From: Bacteroidota bacterium
Lineage (GTDB): Bacteria; Bacteroidota; Rhodothermia; Balneolales; HLUCCA01
Assembly: GCA_020832235.1 (NCBI GenBank)
Contig: JAFIEZ010000005.1
Coordinates: 23,374-87,373 of the forward strand
Direction: 5' to 3'
DNA length: 64,000 nucleotides
The notes under the pieces are model-generated. The model made no database searches. It was given only the letters and a program-made list of their open reading frames with translations, and had not been told where the DNA came from. Shown piece after piece: positions 55,474-64,000 of this stretch. How positions within the stretch are numbered: position 1 is the first letter of the stretch; the number at the start of each line of letters is the position of its first letter. Position numbers and translations under genes: made by a program.

Positions 55474-56328
55474 TCATGTATTTAGATGCGCCCGAACCGC
55501 ATCCAAAAGCCTCGCGAAAACCGGTATGTCGTGTGCCTTGATCCATTCCATGTCTACCGTGTTATAATGCACCGATTTAACGAGATACGGTTTCATACCA
55601 AGTTTTACAGCCGGTTCGAGGTCGCTTTGTTTGTCGCCGGCCATGGCACTGCGCTCAAAAACATGTGTATACATAGTGGCAATCTGCGCACCAATCTCCT
55701 GACGGTGCAGGAGGTCGACAGGCTCGGCACCCTGCGCAGCAGGCACAATCTGAGGGGTGCCGTCATCGGTGAGCCGCACTGTTTCCAGCACCCCGGCATG
55801 AAAGGGAACGGGGATATATGCTTCGGAACCGGCAGTTTCCACATGATTTGCATCATCGTTGGCAGACTCTTCAAGGCTGGCATCCGGTACACCCGTTTTG
55901 CCATAATCTTTTCCATCCGCAGACGTAGTCGGCTTCAGGTGGATGTGATTATCGTCCACATTCTTCTGTATAAACCGGACCATCGCCCGTTCAAACATGC
56001 CGGTTTCGGGCTTGCGGTCGTGCAGCAGTACCGGATGCCGCCCTTCATGCATATTCGGTCGCCACGGAGCGATATACCAGGCATCTATCCATGCACCATG
56101 CCGGGCAAGTTCGGCATCCACCCATCGGTGCAGCGCTTCAACCTGCGCCAGGGTAAAATGACGTCGTATAATTCCGGTCTGATTCGTAACCACAACTACT
56201 TGATAGCCATGATTGTTCAACAAACGAATAGCTTCAATAGCCCCGTCACAAAACGTCCATTCCTCACGTTTGTGCACGAAGTTGTAGTCTATATTGATGG
56301 TCCCATCGCGGTCCAGGAAGAAAATCAT
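55474..56328 (-). CDS. HAD-IIIA phosphatase related to heptose-bisphosphate phosphatase GmhB, with a large insertion
   Basis: A 284-residue protein. The HAD motifs are D6 and D8 in FFLDRDGTI, the threonine in VVTNQTGI, the lysine in HDRKPETGM and the acidic pair in AGDKQSDLEPA. GmhB proteins have about 180 residues; here about 100 residues (roughly 122-222) are inserted between motif III and motif IV, with acidic and polar composition. The cysteines that bind zinc in GmhB are not present; the region reads RPNMHEGRHPVLLHDRKP. So the phosphatase fold is secure but the substrate is not: a sugar phosphate or histidinol-phosphate-like compound is possible. Its start is 6 bases after the UshA-type stop, so the two are one operon. 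Confidence 0.78.
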   Translation of the reverse strand: MIFFLDRDGTINIDYNFVHKREEWTFCDGAIEAIRLLNNHGYQVVVVTNQTGIIRRHFTLAQVEALHRWVDAELARHGAWIDAWYIAPWRPNMHEGRHPVLLHDRKPETGMFERAMVRFIQKNVDDNHIHLKPTTSADGKDYGKTGVPDASLEESANDDANHVETAGSEAYIPVPFHAGVLETVRLTDDGTPQIVPAAQGAEPVDLLHRQEIGAQIATMYTHVFERSAMAGDKQSDLEPAVKLGMKPYLVKSVHYNTVDMEWIKAHDIPVFARLLDAVRAHLNT

Positions 56329-56334
56329 AGCCAG

Positions 56335-58329
56335 TTATGTTGTCGTTACTTCGCGGCGTTTTCGGGCACGAATGCGATTGGCGATAAGGGCGATGATGAA
56401 CGCAACACTCAAACCTCCGATATAGCCGAACCAATGACTGTAGGGGCGTTTATTCACCACGACCTGCCGGCCTTCTTTGCCCTGATACCTGGCAGGAATG
56501 GCGGGGAGCATGCCTGATGTTGGCTGTGTAGATTGCGACATAAGGTAGTCGGTAACGGCCTGCCAGACTTTATACTCGCGACCATCATAATATAATATGC
56601 GCTCTTCCAGGGAATTTATGGGATTTCCCTGCTCATCTTTCAGGGTAATGGCCAGATGGGGCACTACATCGCCTACCATAGGGAGGAACTGCGCAATGTA
56701 AAAATCCGATACCACATGGTAAAGCTGTTCGTCGGTGCGGGGCAGTTCCACAAATCGGTCGTTAAGACGGCTTGGCATCACCGACATCCCGTTTCCACGG
56801 TAGATCCATGCTTGCTGTATAGCCCGCCCGCTGGGAATAGGGGTTCCAAGGAAGGGAATGGTGAGCCATAGGGAGCGCTCCGGTGCATACGTCCAGCGAA
56901 GTCCGGAGGTTTGTAGAAAATAGGTGTCGCCCATGAGCTGCGAGAGCAGTATGCTGACTTCCCCAGCTCGTCGCAGCTCGGTGCCGGTGAGGTAGGCCGA
57001 TATCATAGGATACCCGGGCTTGTTGTCCGGACCGCTTCCCAACCCGATCGTTTTGGCCAGGTCGTGAAAGCTGATCTGACCCTTGTTCACATCTGTTCTT
57101 GCCGGCTCGAGATTGCCACGAATAACACCACTTGCCTGAAAAGCAACATCTACTTGCCTGCCGCTTACAATGCTTCCCTGGTAGAGCATGGCATCGGCCA
57201 CCAAATTACCCATGGGCGTTTCGCTGAGTCGTGGATTTCGGCTCACGGTAAATGCGCTGTACACAACGGGTTGTTCGTTGCTCTGCAGTATGCCGGAGGT
57301 CATATCAGCCAGCATCTGATTCAGCTGAAGTCGATATTCGTTTACTCGTTGTTCTACCGCCGGATGAGGCGGGATGTCGTCGTTGATGGGAATGAGGTAG
57401 GGCTTATCGGTTACCGTCGGATGATTACGCATCACTACTCTGCCGTTTTCGAAGCGAAGCTCCAGCTTACCCAGATACTGATATTCGGTTCCGGTCTGAA
57501 CGATGAGGGTAGATCCCACGCGAATGGGCATGGCCAGAATGGCATGAGTATGCCCTCCAATGATGACATCAATGCCGGGTACGGCCGCGGCGAGTTCCTG
57601 CTCTTCCGCCTCACCAGAATGCGAGAGCAATACAATTACGTCGGCCCCTGCGTTGCGCAGCTCGGCAACCATCGCGCGGGCTGTTTCATGCTGATCGGCA
57701 AAGGTTATGGATTCGGCCATGGGCGCAACTGAGTCGGCATGCTTGCCCATGAGTCCAAAGAAGCCCACGCGCAGTCCATTATCAAGTTCACGGATGTAGG
57801 TGTTTCGAAGCCCGGTTTCACCCAGCGCATGACCATCGGGAATAACCGTATTGGAGGCAACTATGGGCAACTTCGCAGCTGTGGCCGGGTAACCCAGTCG
57901 TTTCAGGTACTCAGCCAGGATCTCCGGACCGTAATCGAATTCGTGGTTGCCAAGCGTCACAACATCATAGCCAGCCATCTGCATCAGGTCAAGCTCGGGT
58001 GAGCTTTCATTGAGTACCAGCCAGCTAAATGGCGACCCGCTGATGAAGTCCCCCGACGACACCACGAGCACCTCCTCGCCAGCTGCCGATTTCTCGGCCC
58101 GAATACGCTCAATAACCATAGCCACACGCGCTATGCCACCCCGGGTTCGCGCCCCGGGACTGCCAAACTCCGCTACCGGACTCGGCACCAGTGCTGCATG
58201 TTCATCGTTCGAGTGCAGAATCGTGAAGTCTTTGTGCGTAGTCATTGCCGGAGCGTCTGTTGAGGATGCGGCTGCTGCTTGAAACGTAACTGCTCCAAAA
58301 AGCAGAAGTGTTGCGATGCGTGTGAGCAT
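56335..58329 (-). CDS. UshA-like metallophosphatase (5'-nucleotidase/UDP-sugar hydrolase), membrane-anchored
   Basis: A 664-residue exported hydrolase. The signal peptide is LTRIATLLLFGAVTFQAAAA. The calcineurin-like domain has metal-binding FTILHSNDEHAAL, VSSGDFISG, LGNHEFDYG and GGHTHA. The C-terminal 5'-nucleotidase domain runs from about residue 350 to 560 with MGNLVADAML. A membrane helix lies near residue 635 (WFGYIGGLSVAFIIALIANR), followed by basic residues, so the enzyme is anchored, unlike soluble UshA. I set the start at 58329; the frame is open to 58572, but the added N terminus covers a repeat and has no signal peptide. It likely releases phosphate from nucleotides. Confidence 0.87.
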   Translation of the reverse strand: MLTRIATLLLFGAVTFQAAAASSTDAPAMTTHKDFTILHSNDEHAALVPSPVAEFGSPGARTRGGIARVAMVIERIRAEKSAAGEEVLVVSSGDFISGSPFSWLVLNESSPELDLMQMAGYDVVTLGNHEFDYGPEILAEYLKRLGYPATAAKLPIVASNTVIPDGHALGETGLRNTYIRELDNGLRVGFFGLMGKHADSVAPMAESITFADQHETARAMVAELRNAGADVIVLLSHSGEAEEQELAAAVPGIDVIIGGHTHAILAMPIRVGSTLIVQTGTEYQYLGKLELRFENGRVVMRNHPTVTDKPYLIPINDDIPPHPAVEQRVNEYRLQLNQMLADMTSGILQSNEQPVVYSAFTVSRNPRLSETPMGNLVADAMLYQGSIVSGRQVDVAFQASGVIRGNLEPARTDVNKGQISFHDLAKTIGLGSGPDNKPGYPMISAYLTGTELRRAGEVSILLSQLMGDTYFLQTSGLRWTYAPERSLWLTIPFLGTPIPSGRAIQQAWIYRGNGMSVMPSRLNDRFVELPRTDEQLYHVVSDFYIAQFLPMVGDVVPHLAITLKDEQGNPINSLEERILYYDGREYKVWQAVTDYLMSQSTQPTSGMLPAIPARYQGKEGRQVVVNKRPYSHWFGYIGGLSVAFIIALIANRIRARKRREVTTT

Positions 58330-58645
58330 GAAGTTGTAAAAAATGGATGCTTGGCGATTTCTTATGACCAATAAGTTAACACATCCACAGGTAAAATCAG
58401 TGTACACGTCTTCATCGCATATCAGGCGATGTGAACAAATGGTTACACATCCACAGTTACAATCAGTGTACTTGCTCTGTAACTGCTTAAGCGATTCGTC
58501 CACACGTACTTCAGCAAGCTTGGTTGCGCAGGAATTCAGCCCGGAAAAACCATTCTCCATACATCTTAACAATAACGTAACACTGGCTTAACACAGAAGT
58601 AACGTTAGAGCGAGAGTTTGTGTGCATCATAATAAATGAGGTACA
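58330..58645. promoter_or_regulatory. Divergent regulatory region with a 66-base-spaced direct repeat
   Basis: A 316-base gap between the UshA-type gene and the TonB-dependent receptor gene, which point away from each other. ACATCCACAG, then AATCAGTGTAC, occurs twice, at 58376-58405 and 58442-58471, 66 bases apart. Between them CATCGC and GCGATG form an inverted repeat (about 58414-58430). These may be binding sites for a shared regulator of both sides; the protein is unknown. Confidence 0.5.
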
Positions 58646-61405
58646 ATGCGATACATACTCTTACTCTTAGTGTTGCTCGGCGCTCAAACAGTCGATGCTC
58701 AAAGTGTTACATTCAGGGGTACAATTACGGAATACGGATCGGGTGATCCACTTACCGGAGCCACTATCGTGGATGTTGCCAACAGCCGGTATGCGGCCGT
58801 TGCTGGTCTCGATGGCAGTTTCATCATCCGTAATATCCCTGCAGGAACGTACACGTTCCGGGTTTCCTACATCGGATTTCAGTCTGTTGATATTGATGTT
58901 CAGCTTACAGGCGGTACCGTTACGCGCGACTTCCAGATGCGTTCGCAAACTACGGAACTCACCGAAATTCTGGTGGGTGGTCGACGAATGAACGATACCG
59001 ACGAGAGTGCCAGAACATCCGAGCGTACGGCAGATAATATCATAAATGTGATTGCAGCCCGCTCTATTGAGGTGTCCCCCGATATCACCGTAGCGAATGT
59101 TGTGCAACGGGTTTCGGGAATTTCGCTGGAGCGTAGTAATAACGGCGATGGTCAGCATGCGATCGTTCGTGGCATGGACAAACGGTACAATTACACGCTG
59201 GTAAACGGCATTAAAATCCCGAGTCCGGAAACGAAAAATCGATTCGTACCTCTGGATATCTTCCCTTCTGACCTCATCGACCGTCTAGAGGTTACGAAGT
59301 CGCTGACCCCATCGATGGAAGGAGATGCCATTGGAGGCGTTATCGATATGCGTATGCGAAATGCGCCTGATCGACTTATGTTTCAAGCGAATTTAGGTAC
59401 TGGTTATAGTCAGCTATACACCGATCGCGACTACCTTGGATTCAACGCCGGATCTACGCCGTCTCAATCGCCCCGCGCCCGTTTTGGTCCGCAGCATCAG
59501 GCTACTGTGGGCGACTTTACGTTTAACAACCTCGATTTCCGCGATCAGAGTGCACCAGTTAATCGGGTTATGGGCTTGGCTGTGGGAAACAGATTCTTCG
59601 GGGGCCGGCTCGGCGCTATAGCAGCGGCATCGTACCAAGAGACCTATCGCGGTGCTAATGGACTATTCTTCCGCACCGATACCGATCGAGAAACGAATGG
59701 TCCGGTCTATTTTCAGGTGCAGTCGCGTCAGTATTCCTCGACGCAGGAACGTGCCGGCATCCACATAAAAACCGATTATCAGTTTAACGCGAATCACAAA
59801 CTCGATTTTTACAACGCGGTTATCTCGCTCAGCGATATTGAGACCAGGGCCAGAATTGATACCAACTTGCGAATTGGTCGTGATGGGGCCGACTTTTTGG
59901 GTACTGGCCGACTGGGGTATTCGAACCGAAGCCGTCAGCGTGACCAGCAAATCATGAATTCTACGCTGCAGGGTACGCATATGCTCATGCCAACACTTGA
60001 GGTGCAATGGTCGGCCGTGTATTCACTGGCCACATTCAACGAACCTGATAGGGCTGAATTGGATTTCATTTCAGGTATTCGTCGTGATACGCAGGGAAAT
60101 TTGGTTAGCGAGCCCATTTTATACGACCGAGATTTACGTCGACGCTGGACCAATAACTCAGATCAGGATTATGCGGGTTACTTAAACACAACCTATTACC
60201 GGTCGGTATTCGGCACGCAGGTACAGTGGCGTGCTGGAGGGATGTTTCGATTAAAAACCCGTGAGAATGAGTTTAACGAGTATTTGCTGCGGGCGGCTCC
60301 TTCTGAGCAGGTTTGGGATGGAGATGTACACAATTCTACCTGGCAGCTTATAAATCCTATTGGTACACCGCGTGATGCGTTGAATTATGAGTCGGAAGAG
60401 ACTATAACGGCAGCTTATCTTCAGGCGCGTTTCCAGATTGGTAGAATGCAGATTTTGGGTGGAGCCCGTGTGGAAAACACCGATTTCAGCTGGGTTACCA
60501 ACGCGCCAGACCGTACTCCGGGCCGAATTGGCAGTATGCAGTATACCAATGTGCTTCCATCGCTTCACCTCAAGTACATGCCCTACGATAAAACGAACTT
60601 CCGCTTTTCGTACTTCGCGTCCCTAAGTCGACCGAATTTCTTTGAGGTTATTCCCTACGAAATCATTGATGAAGATTATCGCGAGAAGGGAAATCCGTTT
60701 CTGGAGCACACCCAGGCGCATAATATCGACCTTCGGTTTGAGCACTTTCCTACGCCGGTTGACCAGATTATGGTGGCGGTATTCTACAAGAATATTCAAA
60801 ATCCGATTGAGCAGGCTCTTTTGATTGAGGCTCAGCAGATTTTCATGCAATCGAATAATTTTGGTACAGCGAACAACTTTGGTCTGGAGGTAGATTACAC
60901 GAAATACTTCCGAAACTGGGGTGTAAGGGCGTTTTATACCTTTACGGAGTCGCGCATTGAGACCTCCAAAATATTCAGGTTCCGTGATGATAACGGCAAT
61001 TTCACTTCGAGGCAGCAGCAGCAGGTTCGACCGCTTCAAGGGCAGTCGCGTCACATTGCCAACGCTTCCCTCCTGTATAAGAATGGTCGAACCGGAACTG
61101 ATGCCCAATTGGCAGCCGTGTACACCGGAGCCCGTATCAGCAGTGTTTCACCTTACTATGAAAATGACATCTGGCAGCGTGCATTTACCCAGCTCGACTT
61201 CTCCTTTGATCAGCGTTTGGGTTTCGGAATCACGCTGTATGCCAAAATCTCGAACATCCTGAACACCCCGATGCGCGCCGATATTCGTCGCCCGAACGAG
61301 GTGAATCCACATCAGGTACCATACGTGAATCAAACCAACCGCGTACTGGTGCGTGAAGACTTCTACCAACAGGTATATCTGGTTGGACTTAGATACCGAT
61401 TGTAA
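58646..61405 (+). CDS. TonB-dependent receptor with N-terminal CarboxypepD_reg-like domain
   Basis: A 919-residue outer membrane receptor. After a signal peptide (MRYILLLLVLLGAQTVDA) comes a carboxypeptidase regulatory-like beta domain (about 20-105), the plug domain (about 115-240; VNVVQRVSGISLERS and GQHAIVRGMDKRYNYTLVNG) and a 22-stranded barrel that ends in YLVGLRYRL. GAGGTACA precedes the start as a ribosome-binding site. The substrate is not indicated; it is transcribed with a beta-helix lipoprotein 37 bases downstream, not with a SusD homologue. The divergent UshA-type gene suggests nucleotide or phosphate compounds as possible cargo. Confidence 0.93.
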   Translation: MRYILLLLVLLGAQTVDAQSVTFRGTITEYGSGDPLTGATIVDVANSRYAAVAGLDGSFIIRNIPAGTYTFRVSYIGFQSVDIDVQLTGGTVTRDFQMRSQTTELTEILVGGRRMNDTDESARTSERTADNIINVIAARSIEVSPDITVANVVQRVSGISLERSNNGDGQHAIVRGMDKRYNYTLVNGIKIPSPETKNRFVPLDIFPSDLIDRLEVTKSLTPSMEGDAIGGVIDMRMRNAPDRLMFQANLGTGYSQLYTDRDYLGFNAGSTPSQSPRARFGPQHQATVGDFTFNNLDFRDQSAPVNRVMGLAVGNRFFGGRLGAIAAASYQETYRGANGLFFRTDTDRETNGPVYFQVQSRQYSSTQERAGIHIKTDYQFNANHKLDFYNAVISLSDIETRARIDTNLRIGRDGADFLGTGRLGYSNRSRQRDQQIMNSTLQGTHMLMPTLEVQWSAVYSLATFNEPDRAELDFISGIRRDTQGNLVSEPILYDRDLRRRWTNNSDQDYAGYLNTTYYRSVFGTQVQWRAGGMFRLKTRENEFNEYLLRAAPSEQVWDGDVHNSTWQLINPIGTPRDALNYESEETITAAYLQARFQIGRMQILGGARVENTDFSWVTNAPDRTPGRIGSMQYTNVLPSLHLKYMPYDKTNFRFSYFASLSRPNFFEVIPYEIIDEDYREKGNPFLEHTQAHNIDLRFEHFPTPVDQIMVAVFYKNIQNPIEQALLIEAQQIFMQSNNFGTANNFGLEVDYTKYFRNWGVRAFYTFTESRIETSKIFRFRDDNGNFTSRQQQQVRPLQGQSRHIANASLLYKNGRTGTDAQLAAVYTGARISSVSPYYENDIWQRAFTQLDFSFDQRLGFGITLYAKISNILNTPMRADIRRPNEVNPHQVPYVNQTNRVLVREDFYQQVYLVGLRYRL

Positions 61406-61442
61406 ACGCATAACTGCAAACAAAACAACAACAAAAAGCATC

Positions 61443-62774
61443 ATGTTACTAAAAAAATCACTTCTACTGGCTACCTCAGCCGCATTCATGTTAATGCTGG
61501 CTTCGGCTTGCAGTAATTCAACGTCAACAGATTTGTCGGATGGTGACGATGACGAAGTTACCACTATCAGTGCCAGTACCACCGAATTGAGTGGTCCTAT
61601 GAGAGGTACGCTGCTTCGAGGCCGCACCTACCAGATGACTGGCGACCTTATCATTCTTCCTGAAGAAGAAATTCGTGTTCAGCCAGGTGTAACGATCATC
61701 GCTCAGCGTGATCCGCAATCTGGAATTGGGTTTCAAATCACCAACGAAGGTTCGTTTATCGCTATCGGTACTGCTGCCGAGCCGATTTTGCTTTCCGTAC
61801 CGGAGGCTGATCGTACCGAAGCCAATATCTTCGCCGGACTCTGGGGTGGAATTCAGGGCAGCGAGACTACTAAAGCCATTGTTCTAAAGCACGTTCGCAT
61901 GGAATACGTTGGTGCTATCGGTGGGGAAGGTAACGCACGTGCCGGTAGAATCCGTTACGGACTCTGGACACGCAGTGACCAGACTGAAGTGGTCATCGAA
62001 GATAGCTGGTTCTATGGTTCAAAAGATGATTTCTTCCGTCCTGTAGGCGGAAAACTGAACATCGTTCGTAACGTGTTTGAATTCATGGGCGAAGATGGTG
62101 GCGACATCATCAACGTGAAAGGTGGAACAGTAGGGAACGTTGCGTACAACCTGGTTATTGGCGCTGCTACTAACGCATTCAAGCCTTCAGATGATGGTTC
62201 AAGTACAATTCAATCTAACATTGGTATATACAACAACACCATCCTGAACAGTGGTTTTCGTCGTGCAGGTACCAATCGTGGCTCTAACATCAACTTCGAA
62301 GAAGGTGCACGTGGATTTGCGTACAACAACATCCTGGTAAACAATAAGAACGGTCTGCGTGTATTGGCCAGTGCGGATGTTGCCAATGTTCAGTACGATA
62401 ACAACCTGAAATACGGTTCACACCAAGAGATGGTTGATCTGTTCTTGAATCCGGATTCAGTAACGGAGCGTCAGCCTGGTGATATCTTTGGCGGTGTTGG
62501 TGAAAACAATCCATTGTTTGTGAACTACGACGTAGATCAGTTTACATTTGAGCAGTTCAACGCCGGCGTTAGTCAGCCACGTGCTATGAATATCGTTGGT
62601 GGGTATAACTTCCGCCTTGCTACAGGATCTCCGGCGATTGGCGCAGGACGCACCAACTTCCAACCGGTATCTGTACAGTTCACTCTTACAGGCGATGCAG
62701 CTCCGACCATTTTGCCACCAAGCGCTGATTTGGGTGCATATCCGGTTAACGGTGGTGGTTTAACGCAGAACTAA
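61443..62774 (+). CDS. Lipoprotein with parallel beta-helix-type repeats, partner of the TonB-dependent receptor
   Basis: A 443-residue lipoprotein with lipobox LASAC (C23), so it is probably in the outer membrane. The body has repeated strands such as GVTIIAQRDPQSGIGFQITN, VLKHVRMEYVGAI, VVIEDSWFYGSKDDFF and LNIVRNVFEFMG, which look like the coils of a right-handed parallel beta-helix. It lacks an enzymatic motif that I recognise. The 37-base gap to the receptor gene implies one operon. It may bind the receptor's ligand on the cell surface in the way SusD does, but this is inferred. The upstream frame to 61353 overlaps the receptor and is rejected. Confidence 0.82.
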   Translation: MLLKKSLLLATSAAFMLMLASACSNSTSTDLSDGDDDEVTTISASTTELSGPMRGTLLRGRTYQMTGDLIILPEEEIRVQPGVTIIAQRDPQSGIGFQITNEGSFIAIGTAAEPILLSVPEADRTEANIFAGLWGGIQGSETTKAIVLKHVRMEYVGAIGGEGNARAGRIRYGLWTRSDQTEVVIEDSWFYGSKDDFFRPVGGKLNIVRNVFEFMGEDGGDIINVKGGTVGNVAYNLVIGAATNAFKPSDDGSSTIQSNIGIYNNTILNSGFRRAGTNRGSNINFEEGARGFAYNNILVNNKNGLRVLASADVANVQYDNNLKYGSHQEMVDLFLNPDSVTERQPGDIFGGVGENNPLFVNYDVDQFTFEQFNAGVSQPRAMNIVGGYNFRLATGSPAIGAGRTNFQPVSVQFTLTGDAAPTILPPSADLGAYPVNGGGLTQN

Positions 62775-62838
62775 GATTGTTAAGATTTTTGCAAATTGAG
62801 GTATTACCTATATAAGCGCAATAACTTCTAAATTTCTC

Positions 62839-62870
62839 AGGGTGTGGACTCATAATCCACACCCTTTTTT
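62839..62870 (+). terminator. Rho-independent terminator between the lipoprotein and propeller genes
   Basis: AGGGTGTGGA and TCCACACCCT form a perfect 10-pair stem with a 7-base loop followed by TTTTT. It ends the receptor-lipoprotein operon and separates it from the last gene. Confidence 0.9.
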
Positions 62871-62885
62871 ATATAAATCAATCGT

Positions 62886-63836
62886 ATGTATATCCGTCTA
62901 TTCACAATCTTGATCAGTTTTACAGCTTGCAGTATGTTCGCTGTGCAGGAGACATCAGAGCAAGCAGATCAGATTCAGGCGTTATACACAATGCACGATT
63001 TAACGGTAACGGAGCTTTTTGAAGGTCCTTTTACCATGGGAGAGTTAGCGAATAGTCAGATTGATGAAGCCTCCGGACTGGCGTATAGTATCCGTAATCC
63101 TGGTCACTTGTGGACGCATAACGATAGTGGTGATTTTAACAGGATATTTCTGATCGGCAAGGATGGGAGTGACGCAGGAACCTTCCGGATATTGGGTACA
63201 GGCAATCGTGATTGGGAAGATATGAGTATAGGGGCGGGGCCGATTGATGGAATACCGTATTTATATATCGCAGATATTGGAGATAATCGGGCTCAGTATG
63301 ACATAAAGCGAATCTTTCGTTTCCCGGAACCGAAAGCCGATGACTATGATACTTCTCTTAATCTCATCAATGTTCCCTCCGACTCGGTAGATACCATTCT
63401 GTTTCGCTATCCGGATGATGTTCAGAAAGATGCGGAAACACTCATGATAGATCCACTCACACGTGACCTGTATGTTGTCACTAAACGTGAGTTTCCTGTA
63501 ACTGTATATATAGCCCGATATCCATACCCGTTGGATGAACTCTTTTATCTGGAGCGACTTGGTGGTTTGCCCGTTACAGACATAACTGCGGGTGATATAT
63601 CGCCAGACGGACGCCGTATTCTGCTCAAAACCAAAGAGCGTGTATTTATGTGGAGCAGAAATGAGGGAGAGAGTATTGCATCCGCATTATCCAGGCCCCC
63701 CGTCAGGCTACCTTATGTACCTGAACCGCAGGGAGAGGCAATTACATGGGATTCAGTTCAGGAAGGCTATTATGTGTTAAGTGAAAGCAGGAGTGTGACT
63801 CCTGTTCTTTACTATTACCGAATGTTGTTGCAATAG
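62886..63836 (+). CDS. Exported beta-propeller protein, function unknown
   Basis: A 316-residue exported protein. The N terminus is hydrophobic (FTILISFTACSM); C15 could be a lipidation site but the lipobox is weak. The body shows a conserved pattern (EASGLAYSIRNPGHLWTHND, GNRDWEDMSIG, YIADIGDNRAQYDIKRIFR) found in many bacterial proteins of unknown function with a six-bladed propeller. Acidic residues in these loops may bind metal. It has its own transcript after the terminator at 62839. Nothing shows a direct link with the receptor operon. Confidence 0.75.
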   Translation: MYIRLFTILISFTACSMFAVQETSEQADQIQALYTMHDLTVTELFEGPFTMGELANSQIDEASGLAYSIRNPGHLWTHNDSGDFNRIFLIGKDGSDAGTFRILGTGNRDWEDMSIGAGPIDGIPYLYIADIGDNRAQYDIKRIFRFPEPKADDYDTSLNLINVPSDSVDTILFRYPDDVQKDAETLMIDPLTRDLYVVTKREFPVTVYIARYPYPLDELFYLERLGGLPVTDITAGDISPDGRRILLKTKERVFMWSRNEGESIASALSRPPVRLPYVPEPQGEAITWDSVQEGYYVLSESRSVTPVLYYYRMLLQ

Positions 63837-64000
63837 CCTGATAATTGACATTGCACATCAGCAAACTTTATCGGATTTTGCTGTATACAAAGCAGTCAAT
63901 CCAGTCGAAGCATTTTTGTCTATTCTGAGGTACTCAAAAACATCTTCTCAAACAGAAAAGGACAATACAAACTGAAGTGACATGCTATGATTCTGTTTTT
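63837..64000. other. Right end of the window without a complete gene
   Basis: This 164-base end has no complete gene. An ATG at 63987 runs into the right edge with only four codons visible, so it cannot be judged. Confidence 0.4.

Noticed and set aside
58376..58471. ATCCACA in the direct repeat as DnaA boxes
   Set aside because: The first bases do not fit TTATCCACA, only two copies occur, and they lie between two clear genes.
58330..58572. N-terminal extension of the UshA-like protein, with a cysteine-rich 22-residue repeat
   Set aside because: The frame is open because of the 66-base repeat; a proper signal peptide starts only at 58329.
63987..64000. Start of another gene at the right edge
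   Set aside because: Only four codons are visible and no ribosome-binding site is clear.

Overview
The window looks like chromosomal DNA from a marine or halophilic bacterium of the Balneolota/Rhodothermota branch near Bacteroidota. Evidence: three secreted proteins end in the type IX secretion (T9SS) sorting domain with the QNFPNPFNP signature, a PorV/PorQ-type protein is present, SecA is the long 1119-residue form, and there are a BshA glycosyltransferase (bacillithiol pathway), Bat (aerotolerance) genes, and the 580-residue form of phenylalanine hydroxylase. Gene density is high on both strands. No rRNA, tRNA, CRISPR array, prophage or insertion sequence was seen.

Layout. 1-4.9 kb: an arsenosugar-type cluster on the + strand (a membrane protein cut by the window edge, an FAD disulfide oxidoreductase, a peroxidase-like protein, ArsS radical SAM and two glycosyltransferases). 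5-6.9 kb: a lipoprotein hydrolase and a solitary HsdR_N-type nuclease. 7.2-9.9 kb (-): the classical rpmH-rnpA-yidD-yidC block, with rpmH (51 aa) overlapping rnpA by 20 bases. 10.2-13.5 kb: secA. 13.8-26.2 kb: housekeeping and regulatory genes (DUF4342, yifB/comM, phenylalanine hydroxylase, a PocR-AraC regulator, a REC-PAS-PAS-GAF-HisKA_2 kinase, trxB, a YbdK-type ligase, bshA, and a PAS protein with a kinase-like tail but no ATPase domain). 26.3-30.6 kb: yebC followed by batC-batD-batE. 30.9-37.4 kb: an M20 dipeptidase, a 1193-residue secreted T9SS protein with dockerin- and cohesin-like parts, and PorV/PorQ. 37.5-41.6 kb: a DEDDh exonuclease, a DUF294-type nucleotidyltransferase, DUF4212 and a sodium:solute symporter. 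41.9-43.6 kb: an Na/Pi cotransporter. 44.3-49.9 kb: a T9SS protein and a propeller-LytS kinase/LytTR regulator pair. 50.3-53.7 kb: a lipase lipoprotein and a T9SS propeller protein. 54-58.3 kb (-): sucC, a HAD phosphatase and a UshA-like nucleotidase. 58.6-63.8 kb (+): a TonB-dependent receptor, a beta-helix lipoprotein and a propeller protein.

The most unusual signal is a set of short tandem repeats just downstream of stop codons. In the two clearest cases the repeat unit includes a copy of the gene's own last codons: four 39-base units after batE, each ending in TGA in batE's frame, and four 44-base units after the Na/Pi cotransporter gene. Looser versions follow secA, the YbdK-type gene and the lipase gene. 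Other signals are a 9-12-9 direct repeat fitting a LytTR operator upstream of a T9SS gene next to a LytTR regulator, and a strong + strand terminator in a 700-base gap with no gene to serve. I see no defence island or wholly new multi-gene system.
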